Made by a program: the position numbers and the translations under genes
Notes under the pieces: model-generated
Database searches by the model: none
Told to the model about the DNA's origin: nothing
The model's input: the letters and a program-made list of their open reading frames with translations, nothing else
Assembly (NCBI RefSeq): GCF_009932335.1
Contig: NZ_BLJF01000001.1
Coordinates: 4,132,744-4,196,743, forward strand
Source of the DNA: Pseudomonas asiatica
Lineage (GTDB): Bacteria > Pseudomonadota > Gammaproteobacteria > Pseudomonadales > Pseudomonadaceae
Length of the DNA: 64,000 bases
Direction: 5' to 3'
Shown: in pieces, positions 28,544-37,008 of the stretch
Layout of the letters: each line of letters starts with the position of its first letter
How positions within the stretch are numbered: position 1 is the stretch's first letter

Positions 28544-28570
28544 TTCAGCTTCCTCCATCACTGCCGATAA
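28544..28570 (+). promoter_or_regulatory. Sigma-28 (FliA) promoter for the chemoreceptor
   Basis: TTCAGCTT-N11-GCCGATAA: the -10 element is perfect, the spacer is exactly 11, and the -35 matches TAAAGTTT at five of eight positions. It lies 86 bases upstream of the chemoreceptor start. Motility-class genes commonly use this sigma factor. Confidence 0.75.
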
Positions 28571-28656
28571 CCCCTGCACGAATCAGCGGGCATCCAGAAC
28601 AACAACGCCTGGCGATCGAAGATCAAGCGAGCGAAAACAACTTCTGGAGAGCGTGC

Positions 28657-30576
28657 ATGAACAGCTGGTTCGCCAACATCAGCGTCAACCTCAAACTCGG
28701 CCTGGGCTTCGGCCTAGTACTGATCCTCACCGGCCTGCTGGCCCTGACCGGCTGGACCAGCCTGGGCAGCCTGATTGACCGCAGCAACTGGATGGGCGAT
28801 ATCGGCCAGCTCAACAAGGACCTGACCGACCTGCGCATTGCGCGCCTGCAGTACATGATCGCCAACGGTGACGATGCTGCCGCCGCCAACACCCAGACCA
28901 AGCTTGACGCCTTCAGCAAGCAACAGGCCTACCTGGCCAGCACCTTCAAGAGCCCGGAAAACATCAAGCTGCTGGGTGAACTGGGCGAGACCATCAGCGC
29001 CTACAAGGTGTCGCTGAACAAGATGCGCCAGGGCTACGATGCCACCCGCACCGCGCGCACGGCCATGGACGGCTCGGCCAGCCGTGCCGACCAGGCCATG
29101 GACGCCCTCAGCCAGGAAGTCATGGCGCGCCCCGAAGCCGACAGCGTGCGCCTGGCCCAGTACCAGCTGATCAGCAAGGCCCGCCAGCAACTGCTGCAGG
29201 TGCGCATCGACGTACGCGGCTACATTGCCGAAAACAGCGCTGCCAACGAGCAGGCAGCCCTGCGCCAGCTGGACACCGCCCTGGCCGAAATCGACAACCT
29301 CAAGCGCCAGCTGCCGGCCGAAGACACGCGCCTGCGACAGTTCGAAGGCTCGGTGCTGGCCTACCGTGAAGCCGTGCGTCAATTCCGCGATGCGGTCGCC
29401 AACATCACCACTGCGCGCGCCGAGATGACCGTTCAGGGTGCCGACATCGTCAAGCGCAGCGACGCTCTGTACCAGATCCAGCTGCAGCGCCGCGACATGG
29501 AAAGTACCCAGGCCCGCAGCCTGCAGGCCATCGCCACGCTGCTGGCGCTGCTGGTCGGCGTGCTGGCGGCAGTGCTGATCACCCGGCAGATCACCCGCCC
29601 GCTGCGCGACACCATGGTGGCAGTGGAAAAGATCGCCAGCGGCGACCTCACCCAGCATCTGCGCGTCACCCGCCGCGACGAACTGGGCGTGCTGCAACAA
29701 GGCATCGCCCGCATGGGCACCACCTTGCGCGAGCTGATCAGCGGCATCCGCGACGGCGTCACCCAGATCGCCAGCGCTGCCGAGGAACTGTCGGCGGTGA
29801 CCGAGCAGACCAGCGCCGGCGCCAACAGCCAGAAGGTCGAGACCGACCAAGTGGCCACCGCCATGCACGAAATGGCCGCTACCGTTCAGGAAGTGGCGCG
29901 CAATGCCGAACAGGCCTCGCATGCCGCCACCGGTGCAGATGACGAAGCCCGTGCCGGCGACCGCGTGGTGGGCGAAGCAATTGGCCAGATCGAACGCCTG
30001 GCCGAGGACATGCACCGCTCCACCGAAGCCATGAACTTGCTGCAGCAGGAAAGCCAGAAGATCGGCAGCGTGATGGACGTGATCAAGTCGGTGGCCGAAC
30101 AGACCAACCTGCTGGCGCTGAACGCAGCGATCGAGGCGGCGCGTGCCGGCGAGGCCGGCCGTGGTTTTGCCGTGGTCGCCGATGAAGTGCGCGGCCTGGC
30201 CCAGCGCACACAGAAATCCACCGAAGAGATCGAAGAACTGATCGCCAGCCTGCAGCATGGGACCCAGCAAGTGGCTACGGCCATGCACGGCAGCCGTACC
30301 CTGACCGACAGCAGCGTCGAGCTGGCGCGCAAGGCCGGGGCTTCGCTGGAGAGCATCACCAGCACGGTGTCGAGCATCCAGTCGATGAACCAGCAGATTG
30401 CCGCGGCGGCGGAGCAGCAGAGTGCGGTGGCGGAGGAGATCAGCCGCAGCATCCTGAATGTGCGCGATGTGTCGGAGCAGACGGCGGCTGCCAGTGACGA
30501 GACGGCGGCGTCCAGCGTGGAGTTGGCGCGGTTGGGTGGGCAGTTGCAGACGTTGGTCAGCCAGTTCCGCGTCTGA
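28657..30576 (+). CDS. mcpS: Methyl-accepting chemotaxis protein, McpS-type
   Basis: A 639-residue transmembrane chemoreceptor. Order: short cytoplasmic tail, TM1 (about 12-34), a large all-helical periplasmic domain of about 250 residues of the HBM type, TM2 (about 287-307), HAMP, then the coiled-coil signalling domain with the conserved hairpin tip [19 protein letters not shown]. Length, domain and location between the zinc peptidase and ggt agree with McpS of P. putida, which senses TCA-cycle acids; ligand specificity here is inferred. No C-terminal CheR-binding pentapeptide is seen. Confidence 0.88.
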   Translation: MNSWFANISVNLKLGLGFGLVLILTGLLALTGWTSLGSLIDRSNWMGDIGQLNKDLTDLRIARLQYMIANGDDAAAANTQTKLDAFSKQQAYLASTFKSPENIKLLGELGETISAYKVSLNKMRQGYDATRTARTAMDGSASRADQAMDALSQEVMARPEADSVRLAQYQLISKARQQLLQVRIDVRGYIAENSAANEQAALRQLDTALAEIDNLKRQLPAEDTRLRQFEGSVLAYREAVRQFRDAVANITTARAEMTVQGADIVKRSDALYQIQLQRRDMESTQARSLQAIATLLALLVGVLAAVLITRQITRPLRDTMVAVEKIASGDLTQHLRVTRRDELGVLQQGIARMGTTLRELISGIRDGVTQIASAAEELSAVTEQTSAGANSQKVETDQVATAMHEMAATVQEVARNAEQASHAATGADDEARAGDRVVGEAIGQIERLAEDMHRSTEAMNLLQQESQKIGSVMDVIKSVAEQTNLLALNAAIEAARAGEAGRGFAVVADEVRGLAQRTQKSTEEIEELIASLQHGTQQVATAMHGSRTLTDSSVELARKAGASLESITSTVSSIQSMNQQIAAAAEQQSAVAEEISRSILNVRDVSEQTAAASDETAASSVELARLGGQLQTLVSQFRV

Positions 30577-30586
30577 CCTGAAGACC

Positions 30587-30703
30587 CCGGGGGCCGCTTT
30601 GCGGCCCATCGCCGGCAAGCCAGGCTCCCACAGGAATAGCACAAGCCTCGGGGCTGCGCCGTACCTGTGGGAGCTGGCTTGCCGGCGATAGGGCCGGCAC
30701 TGA
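30587..30703. repeat. REP inverted pair (gccggcaagccaggctccca type)
   Basis: Opposed copies between the convergent chemoreceptor and ggt genes; one arm carries an extra gcggcc hairpin. Confidence 0.88.
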
Positions 30704-30710
30704 CGACCGC

Positions 30711-32378
30711 TTACTTGACGATCATCCCCACCCCACGCCCACGCGGATCCGAAGCGGTCTCCAGCTTCGTCCCATCAACCCGGATCGCCTGGATATCCCC
30801 CATCTCCCAGCCCTGGTCCTCCAGCACATAGCCCATCTTCTTCAGTTCATCAGCCACCGGCCCGGTCAGCGGCGCATAGCTGTCGAAGTAGATGGTGTCC
30901 TTGGGCAGCAACTGATGGTGCACGCGCTGCGCCGCCACCGCCTTGTCCAGCGGCATGTCGTAGTCGTACAGGTTGTTCATCACCTGGAAGATCGAGGTGA
31001 AGATCCGCGAGCCACCCGGAGTGCCGATGACCAGCTCGACCTTGCCATCGCGGGTCATCAGGCTGGGGCTCATGGACGACAGCATGCGCTTGCCCGGGGC
31101 GATAGCATTGGCATCGCCACCTATTACACCAAAGGCGTTCGCCGCCCCCGGCTTGGCGCTGAAATCGTCCATCTCGTCGTTGAGCAGGAAGCCGGCGCCT
31201 TTCACCACCACACCACTGCCGTAGTCGAGGTTGAGGGTGTAGGTGTTGCTGACCGCATTGCCCTGCTTGTCGACGATCGAGAAGTGCGTGGTCTGGTGCG
31301 GTTCCAGGCCCGGCTTGACCTTGTCGGTATCGGAAATGGCCTTCGGGTTGACCTGCGCGGCGCGCTTGGCCAGGTAGTCCTTGGCCACCAGCTGATCCAC
31401 CGGCACTTTGGTGAAGGCCGGGTCGCCAAGGTAGTCGGCGCGGTCGGCGAACACGCGCTTCTCGATCTCGGCCAACAGGTGAATGTACTGCGCCGAGTTG
31501 TGCGCCACACCCTTGAAGTCCGCCGCGCGGTTTTCCTTGATACCCAGCAGCTGGGCCAGGGCGACACCACCGGAGCTAGGCGGTGGTGCGGTATACACCA
31601 CGTTGCCACGCCAGCTCACGGCCATCGGCTCACGCCATACGGCTTTGTAGTCCTTGAGGTCCTGTTTGGTGATCAGGCCCTTGTCGGACTGCATCTGCGC
31701 CACCAGCAGGTCTGCAGTCTTGCCCTGGTAGAACTCGCTCACGCCCTTGTCGGCGATGCGCTCCAGGGTCTGGGCCATTTCCGGTTGCTTGAACAGCTCG
31801 CCGACCTTCATGTTGCCGAAGTAGTCGTTGAAATTGGTCGCGGTCTTGAACATGCCCTGGGCGTCGTTGCGGTACTGGTACTGCTTGGCCGCAACCTTGA
31901 AGCCGTTTTTCGCATAGCCGATGGCCGGGGTCAGCAGTTCGCTCCAGGGCAGCTTGCCGAACTTCTGATGCGCCTCCCACAAACCCATCACCGTGCCCGG
32001 AACGCCAGCAGCACGTGCCCCGACCAGGCTGAGGTTTTCGATGACCTCACCCTTTTCGTCCAGGTACATGTTGCGCGTGGCGGCCTGGGGCGCGACTTCG
32101 CGGTAGTCGAGGAAGTAAGGTTTGCCGTCGACGAACAGGGTCATGAACCCGCCACCACCGATGTTGCCGGCCTCGGGATAAGTCACCGCCAGGGTGAAAG
32201 CCGTGGCCACTGCCGCATCCACCGCGTTGCCGCCTTTCTTGAGGATGTCGGCGGCCACCTGTGCACCATATTGATCGGGCGCGGCCACCGCGCCGCCCTC
32301 AAGGTTGGCGGCATGAACCGAGGAACAGCTCAGGATCGCGGCTGCGAGAGCCAGGTACTGGAACGGAGCAATACGCAT
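30711..32378 (-). CDS. ggt: Gamma-glutamyltransferase
   Basis: A 555-residue periplasmic Ntn-hydrolase that cleaves or transfers the gamma-glutamyl group of glutathione and related peptides. A signal peptide (residues 1-23) is followed by the large subunit; autocleavage is expected before Thr363 in QTTHFSIVD, which becomes the small-subunit nucleophile. The PGGSRIFTS stretch and SSMSPSL oxyanion residues are present. The start follows AAGGAA; a longer frame upstream has no site. Confidence 0.95.
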   Translation of the reverse strand: MRIAPFQYLALAAAILSCSSVHAANLEGGAVAAPDQYGAQVAADILKKGGNAVDAAVATAFTLAVTYPEAGNIGGGGFMTLFVDGKPYFLDYREVAPQAATRNMYLDEKGEVIENLSLVGARAAGVPGTVMGLWEAHQKFGKLPWSELLTPAIGYAKNGFKVAAKQYQYRNDAQGMFKTATNFNDYFGNMKVGELFKQPEMAQTLERIADKGVSEFYQGKTADLLVAQMQSDKGLITKQDLKDYKAVWREPMAVSWRGNVVYTAPPPSSGGVALAQLLGIKENRAADFKGVAHNSAQYIHLLAEIEKRVFADRADYLGDPAFTKVPVDQLVAKDYLAKRAAQVNPKAISDTDKVKPGLEPHQTTHFSIVDKQGNAVSNTYTLNLDYGSGVVVKGAGFLLNDEMDDFSAKPGAANAFGVIGGDANAIAPGKRMLSSMSPSLMTRDGKVELVIGTPGGSRIFTSIFQVMNNLYDYDMPLDKAVAAQRVHHQLLPKDTIYFDSYAPLTGPVADELKKMGYVLEDQGWEMGDIQAIRVDGTKLETASDPRGRGVGMIVK

Positions 32379-32495
32379 GACACTTCCTTGGTGTTGTTTT
32401 TGTTGAGCAGTCAGTAAGGCCGAAGCGCTTCGACTGTGCAATCAATCGCAGGAAAGTTCGCCGCCTGTGGACAGGATCTGTCGCGTTCAGGCAAC

Positions 32496-33392
32496 TCAGC
32501 TGGCGTACATCGCCAACTTGCGCTGGATGAAATCGAGGAAGCACTGGATACGCAGCGCCAGCTGGGTGTTGCGGTAGTACACCGCATGGATCGGCTGGCG
32601 ATAGCCGTTGTTGGCTTCGCTCAGCAGCACTTGCAGGCGCCCGGCGCGAATGTCCTCGTGGGTCATGAAGTGCGACAGGCTGACGATGCCCTCGCCGGCC
32701 AGCGCCAATTGGCGCAAGGTCTCGCCGCTGGAGGCGATCAGCGACGGGCGAATGCTCCAGCGGTCCCCCTGGGCATGGCGCAGTGGCCAATGGTTGAGCG
32801 ATTCGGGCTGGCTGAAGCCGAGCAGGCAGTGGTTGGCCAGGTCCTCGACCCGCTGCGGCGTGCCGTGTTGCTCGAGGTAGGCCGGGCTGGCCAGCACCTG
32901 TACCGGGCTGCATCCCAGGCTGCGTGCGTGCAGGCTGGAGTCGGCCAGTTCACCGATGCGGATCGCCACATCGGTGCTTTGCTCCAGCAGGTCGATGATC
33001 AAGTCGTCGGTATTGAGTTCCAGTTCGATACCAGGGTATTGGCGGCGGAACTCGCCGATCCACGGCAGGATGGCATGCAGCATGAACGGCGCGGCGGCGT
33101 TGATGCGCAGGCGCCCGGTAGGGGTCTGGCGGTTCATCGACAGTCGCTCTTCCATCTCGTCCATCTGTTCCAGGATCAACCGCGCGCGCTCGAGGAAGAA
33201 GCGGCCCTCCTCGGTCAGGTCCATGCGCCGGGTGGTGCGGTTGACCAGCGTGGTACCCAGCTTGCCTTCAAGGCGCGACAGGGTACGGCTGACGGCAGAC
33301 GGGGTCTGGCCCATCTGCTCGGCAGCAGCGGAAATCGAGCCGCAGTCGATGACGGTGACGAATACCTGGAGCTCTTCGGATCGGGTTTTCAC
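32496..33392 (-). CDS. LysR-type regulator, CrgA-like
   Basis: A 298-residue LysR-type regulator with N-terminal winged helix (SISAAAEQMGQTPSAVSRTLSRLE) and a co-inducer domain. The sequence pattern belongs to the large CrgA/AaeR-like group. It uses a GTG start with an AGGCG site. It lies directly after mdaB on the same strand; in Neisseria CrgA controls mdaB, so it is a good candidate regulator of mdaB and perhaps of the divergent YgiN-like gene. That link is inference. Confidence 0.9.
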   Translation of the reverse strand: MKTRSEELQVFVTVIDCGSISAAAEQMGQTPSAVSRTLSRLEGKLGTTLVNRTTRRMDLTEEGRFFLERARLILEQMDEMEERLSMNRQTPTGRLRINAAAPFMLHAILPWIGEFRRQYPGIELELNTDDLIIDLLEQSTDVAIRIGELADSSLHARSLGCSPVQVLASPAYLEQHGTPQRVEDLANHCLLGFSQPESLNHWPLRHAQGDRWSIRPSLIASSGETLRQLALAGEGIVSLSHFMTHEDIRAGRLQVLLSEANNGYRQPIHAVYYRNTQLALRIQCFLDFIQRKLAMYAS

Positions 33393-33464
33393 ATCTGCGC
33401 CTGCGGTTGGTCTCTGCCGGAATAGATAGCCGCTTGTCTAGGCCAAGTCCAGCACAGAAAAACC

Positions 33465-34055
33465 TTACTGTGCCTTGCCAAACACCTTGTCCAGATGCGC
33501 CTCATAGGCTGCCAAAGCAGCCGGCACATCAGGCCGCTTCATCACATCCACCGCCAGGAAAGTCGGCAACCCGGTCATGCCGAGGAACTGGTTGGCCTTG
33601 TGGAATGGGAAGTACACCGCATCCACCCCCTTGCCCTCGAAGAAATCGCTAGGGTCGTCGAATGCCTGCTGCGGTGCATTCCAGGTCAGCGAAAGCATGT
33701 ACTGCTTGCCGTGCACCAGGCCACCACTGCCGTACTTCTGCGAGTGGTCCGCACGGGTACGGCCGTCGTTGGCATACAAGCTACCGTGGCCGGCGGTGAA
33801 CACCTCGTCGATGTACTTTTTAACGGTCCATGGCGCACCCATCCACCAGCCGGGCATCTGGTAGATGACCACATCGGCCCAGAGGAACTTCTCCACCTCT
33901 TCCTGGGCATCATAGCCACCGTCGATGAAGGTCTGGCGTACATCGAAACCGGCCCGGTCCAGGTGAGCGATGGCCGCTTCGTGCAAGGTCGTGTTCAGAC
34001 GGCCGTCGGAGTGGGCGAACTGTTTACCACCGTTGAGCAAAAGGATCTTCTTCAT
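33465..34055 (-). CDS. mdaB: NADPH:quinone oxidoreductase MdaB
   Basis: A 196-residue flavodoxin-fold FAD enzyme that reduces quinones by two electrons, limiting oxidative stress. Family features are the N-terminal KKILLLNGGKQFAHSDGRLN, QMPGWWMGAPWTVKKYIDEV and the GLVHGKQYMLSLTWNAP segment. Length is standard. A GAGG site precedes the ATG. It is divergent from a YgiN-like quinol monooxygenase gene, with a 16-bp palindrome in between. Confidence 0.94.
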   Translation of the reverse strand: MKKILLLNGGKQFAHSDGRLNTTLHEAAIAHLDRAGFDVRQTFIDGGYDAQEEVEKFLWADVVIYQMPGWWMGAPWTVKKYIDEVFTAGHGSLYANDGRTRADHSQKYGSGGLVHGKQYMLSLTWNAPQQAFDDPSDFFEGKGVDAVYFPFHKANQFLGMTGLPTFLAVDVMKRPDVPAALAAYEAHLDKVFGKAQ

Positions 34056-34155
34056 GCGGGCCTCGCGGAAAAAATTCAGGCCGGCAGGTTAGGGGCTCGC
34101 GGGCGCGGGATACAGTAATGCAGCGGCAAAATACAATTGACCTGAAGTCACGAAT

Positions 34156-34171
34156 CAATAATGCATTATTG
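34156..34171. promoter_or_regulatory. Perfect 16-bp palindrome between mdaB and the YgiN-like gene
   Basis: CAATAATGCATTATTG is its own reverse complement. It follows a TTGACC hexamer (34137-34142) by 13 bases, where the -10 of a rightward promoter would be, so a bound repressor could block transcription. Confidence 0.6.
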
Positions 34172-34211
34172 CCTTAGAATCGCATCACCTCCCATCACCG
34201 AGTAGCGACCC

Positions 34212-34526
34212 ATGAGTGAGCAGTACGCCTTCATCCTCAAAGCCAAGACCCGCCCGGAAATGGCTGAAGCGTTCGAAACGCTGTTCCGCGCTTACGTCGA
34301 GCCAAGCCGCCAGGAGCCGGGCTGCATCGAGTACCACATGCTGCGCGACAAGCAGGACCCGAGCCTGTTCGTGTTCTTCGAGGTCTGGGCCGACAAGGCA
34401 GCGCTGGATGTGCATTCGGCACTGCCGCACATGACCGCGTTCTTCGAAAAACGCATGGACTACCTGGAACGCGATTTCGACATCCAGATGATCGACATGC
34501 TCAGCGCATCAAGCGCTAACCGCTGA
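34212..34526 (+). CDS. Antibiotic-biosynthesis-monooxygenase domain protein (YgiN-like)
   Basis: A 104-residue single-domain dimeric alpha/beta barrel protein (ABM fold): AFILKAKTRPEMAEAFETLF, PGCIEYHMLRD, FVFFEVWADKAALDVH. YgiN of E. coli is a quinol monooxygenase encoded next to mdaB, and the two may cycle quinone redox states. Here the pair is divergent rather than collinear. The 3' end overlaps the convergent TauE/SafE gene by 11 bases. Enzymatic function is by analogy. Confidence 0.85.
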   Translation: MSEQYAFILKAKTRPEMAEAFETLFRAYVEPSRQEPGCIEYHMLRDKQDPSLFVFFEVWADKAALDVHSALPHMTAFFEKRMDYLERDFDIQMIDMLSASSANR

Positions 34527-35280
34527 TCAGCAAATGGCCGCCGAGCGCGGCCAGGCCGATGAAGAAGCACCGTTTGAACAGCGGCGTACTGATGCGCTGA
34601 CGCAGCCACTGGCCGGCCAGCATGCCGACTAAGGCCGGCGCCAGCATCAGCAGCGAAGCACCCAGCGCCTGGCCACCCAGGACATGCTGCCCGGCCAGGC
34701 CAACGGCCAGGGCCAGGGTCGAAACCGTGAACGACAGGCCCAGGGCCTGGACCATCTGATCCCGATTCAAACCCAGGCTCTGCAGGTAGGGCACAGCCGG
34801 TATCACGAACACCCCGGTCGCCGCCGTGACCACGCCCGTGACCAGCCCGCAAAGCGGCGCCAGCCAAGGCTCCCGCCCCGGTGCCAGGCGCAGACCCGGA
34901 CCGACCAGCCCGTACAGCGCATACACCATCAAGGCCGCGCCCAGTGCATGTGCGGCCCAAGGGCCGCTGTTGATCCCCAGCCAGGCGCTGCCCAGCAAGG
35001 TACCGACGAAGATCATCGCCAGCATCGGCCACAGGCGTGCCAGCAACCTCCGCAGGTGCCCCCCACTGGCCAGCTGCCAGAGGTTGGTGAGGGTCGAAGG
35101 CACAATCAGCAATGCCGCAGCCTGCGCCGGTGACATAGCCAGGCCCAGCAGGCCCATGGCGATTGTCGGCAGGCCGAGGCCGATCAAGCCCTTCACCGCG
35201 CCGGCCAGCAGGAAAGTCAGTACCACCAGCAGCGACAGCGCTGGGCCAATGTTCTGGTAGAAAGCGAGCAAGGTATTCAT
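34516..35280 (-). CDS. TauE/SafE family anion permease
   Basis: A 254-residue membrane protein with about eight helices in two repeats. Each repeat has the TauE/SafE start (GAVKGLIGLGLPTIAMGLLG and CGLVTGVVTAATGVFVIPAVPYLQ). Members move sulfite, sulfoacetate or other organic anions. The substrate is unknown; a divergent LysR gene probably regulates it. Confidence 0.88.
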   Translation of the reverse strand: MNTLLAFYQNIGPALSLLVVLTFLLAGAVKGLIGLGLPTIAMGLLGLAMSPAQAAALLIVPSTLTNLWQLASGGHLRRLLARLWPMLAMIFVGTLLGSAWLGINSGPWAAHALGAALMVYALYGLVGPGLRLAPGREPWLAPLCGLVTGVVTAATGVFVIPAVPYLQSLGLNRDQMVQALGLSFTVSTLALAVGLAGQHVLGGQALGASLLMLAPALVGMLAGQWLRQRISTPLFKRCFFIGLAALGGHLLISG

Positions 35281-35306
35281 AGGCCGATAATGGCGTGCGC
35301 CAGCCG

Positions 35307-35333
35307 GGCTGAAAATCTGCCATATACTCAGCC
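35307..35333. promoter_or_regulatory. Dyad between TauE/SafE and LysR genes
   Basis: GGCTGA-N15-TCAGCC lies in the 77-base divergent region and could be the LysR binding site controlling both genes. Confidence 0.4.
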
Positions 35334-35357
35334 AGACTCTTGCCAGGACAGAGCCAC

Positions 35358-36239
35358 ATGCATTTCGATCTGATCGACCTCAGGCTGTTCCAGCACACCC
35401 TGGAGTGCGGCAACATCACCGCCGGTGCCAGCCGCAGCCATCTTTCGCTGGCAGCAGCCAGTGCGCGGATCCGCGCCATGGAGGCTTCGCTGGGCATCCC
35501 TTTGCTGGAACGCAACCGCCGTGGCGTGCAAGCAACTCTGGCCGGCCAGGCACTGCTGCAGCATGCCCGGCTGATATCGCAGCAGGTCGAGCGCCTGCAG
35601 TTCGACCTGGGCCAGTACGTTCAAGGGCAGCAGGGCCAGGTGCGCCTGCTGTGCAACACGGCTGCACTCACGGAGTACCTGCCGGAGCTGCTGGCCGGCT
35701 ACCTGGCTGAAAACCCAGGCGTCAGCGTGGATGTGCAGGAGTTGCCGAGCCTGCGCATCGTGCAGTCGATTACCCAGGGCATGGCGGACCTGGGCATAGT
35801 TTCGACCGCCGCCCCCAGCGAGCACCTGCAGACCCGGCCGTTTCGCGAAGACCCACTGGTGCTTGTAACGCCGCAGCGCCATCCACTGGCCAGCGAGGTA
35901 GCGCCGAGCTTTATCGATAGCCTGGCCCATGGCTATGTCGGCCTGGGTGCCGGCAGTGCACTGGCGTTGTACCTGGAAGAGCAGGCGCTGCGCGAGGGGC
36001 GGCGCATGCGGGTTCGGGTGCGTGCCGAAGGGTTCGATGGCGTGATCCGCATGGTTGCGGGCGGGGCCGGGGTGGGGGTGGTGCCGCTGGCTGCGGTGAA
36101 GCGTTGGCAAGGGGTGTTGCCGTTGCACTGGGTGGCGCTGACGGAACCATGGGCCAATCGCCGGTTGCTGGTGTGTGCACGCGATTTTGCGGCATTGCCG
36201 GGGTATGCCGGAGGGTTGGTAACCACCCTCACCCGCTGA
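35358..36239 (+). CDS. LysR-type transcriptional regulator
   Basis: A 293-residue LysR protein: winged helix (NITAGASRSHLSLAAASARIRAME) with the usual ERNRRGVQAT hinge, then a periplasmic-binding-protein-like effector domain. It is divergent from the TauE/SafE gene 77 bases away, the classical arrangement for LysR control of a transporter. The start ATG has a purine-rich GGACAGAG site; a start six codons earlier is weaker. Ligand unknown. Confidence 0.92.
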   Translation: MHFDLIDLRLFQHTLECGNITAGASRSHLSLAAASARIRAMEASLGIPLLERNRRGVQATLAGQALLQHARLISQQVERLQFDLGQYVQGQQGQVRLLCNTAALTEYLPELLAGYLAENPGVSVDVQELPSLRIVQSITQGMADLGIVSTAAPSEHLQTRPFREDPLVLVTPQRHPLASEVAPSFIDSLAHGYVGLGAGSALALYLEEQALREGRRMRVRVRAEGFDGVIRMVAGGAGVGVVPLAAVKRWQGVLPLHWVALTEPWANRRLLVCARDFAALPGYAGGLVTTLTR

Positions 36240-36301
36240 CCCGATCAGTATGTTGCATGTACTGCGCATGACTTGAAGCCAACGCGATCGATGTAGGAGC
36301 G

Positions 36302-36323
36302 TGCACAGTAAGTGCATTTTTTT
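36302..36323 (+). terminator. Short hairpin with T-run after the LysR gene
   Basis: TGCAC-AGTAA-GTGCA followed by seven T. It lies 62 bases after the LysR stop and 50 bases before the lipid gene cluster, so it probably separates the two transcription units. It interrupts what looks like a REP arm (tgtaggagcg ... agccgctcgcac). Confidence 0.55.
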
Positions 36324-36372
36324 AGCCGCTCGCACACAATCCTCCCATCGCACCACCGAAAAGGACTTTCCA

Positions 36373-36978
36373 GTGGCATCGATCTACCAGCTCAAACCGC
36401 GCTTCCAGGCCATGCTCCGCCCTGCTGTCCAGCGCCTCCACGACCGCGGTGTCACCGCCAACCAGGTCACTGTCGCCGCCGCCCTGCTGTCGATCCTGCT
36501 GGGCCTGCTGCTGGCTGCCCTGCCCCATCTCACCTGGCTGTTCATTCTGGTGCCAGTCTGGATGCTGCTGCGCATGGCACTGAACGCCGTCGACGGCATG
36601 CTCGCCCGTGAGTTCGGCCAGCAATCCACCCTCGGTGCCTACCTCAACGAACTGTGCGACGTGATCGCCGATGCCGCGCTGTACCTGCCCTTCGCCCTGC
36701 TGGCCGGTGTATCGCCAACCTTGGTCGTGCTCGTGGTGCTCAGCGCCACCTTCAGCGAATACGCCGGTGTCATGGGCCCACTGGCCGGTGCTTCACGGCG
36801 CTACGATGGCCCAATGGGCAAGAGCGACCGGGCCTTTGCCTTCGGTGTGCTGGGTACCGGTGTCGCCCTAGGCCTGCTGAATGGCACCTGGCTCAACGGC
36901 TTGTTGCTGGTCATCCTCGCACTCTCGCTCTATACCCTCTACAACCGGGTTCGCCAGGGGCTGGCCGAAACCCGCTGA
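36373..36978 (+). CDS. CDP-alcohol phosphatidyltransferase (YnbA-like)
   Basis: A 201-residue integral membrane enzyme of the CDP-alcohol phosphotransferase family, which displaces CMP from a CDP-linked lipid by an alcohol. The signature is present with exact spacing at residues 71-96, but the first and third aspartates are asparagine: N71-x2-D74-G-x2-A-R-x8-G88-x3-N92-x3-D96. The canonical motif has Asp at all four positions. A GTG start was chosen because AAAGGA lies seven bases before it. First gene of a six-gene lipid cluster; same length as E. coli YnbA as I recall it. The product is unknown. Confidence 0.87.
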   Translation: MASIYQLKPRFQAMLRPAVQRLHDRGVTANQVTVAAALLSILLGLLLAALPHLTWLFILVPVWMLLRMALNAVDGMLAREFGQQSTLGAYLNELCDVIADAALYLPFALLAGVSPTLVVLVVLSATFSEYAGVMGPLAGASRRYDGPMGKSDRAFAFGVLGTGVALGLLNGTWLNGLLLVILALSLYTLYNRVRQGLAETR

Positions 36979-37008
36979 GCCCACTGCCGTCGCAAAAGGA
37001 TGTCGACC

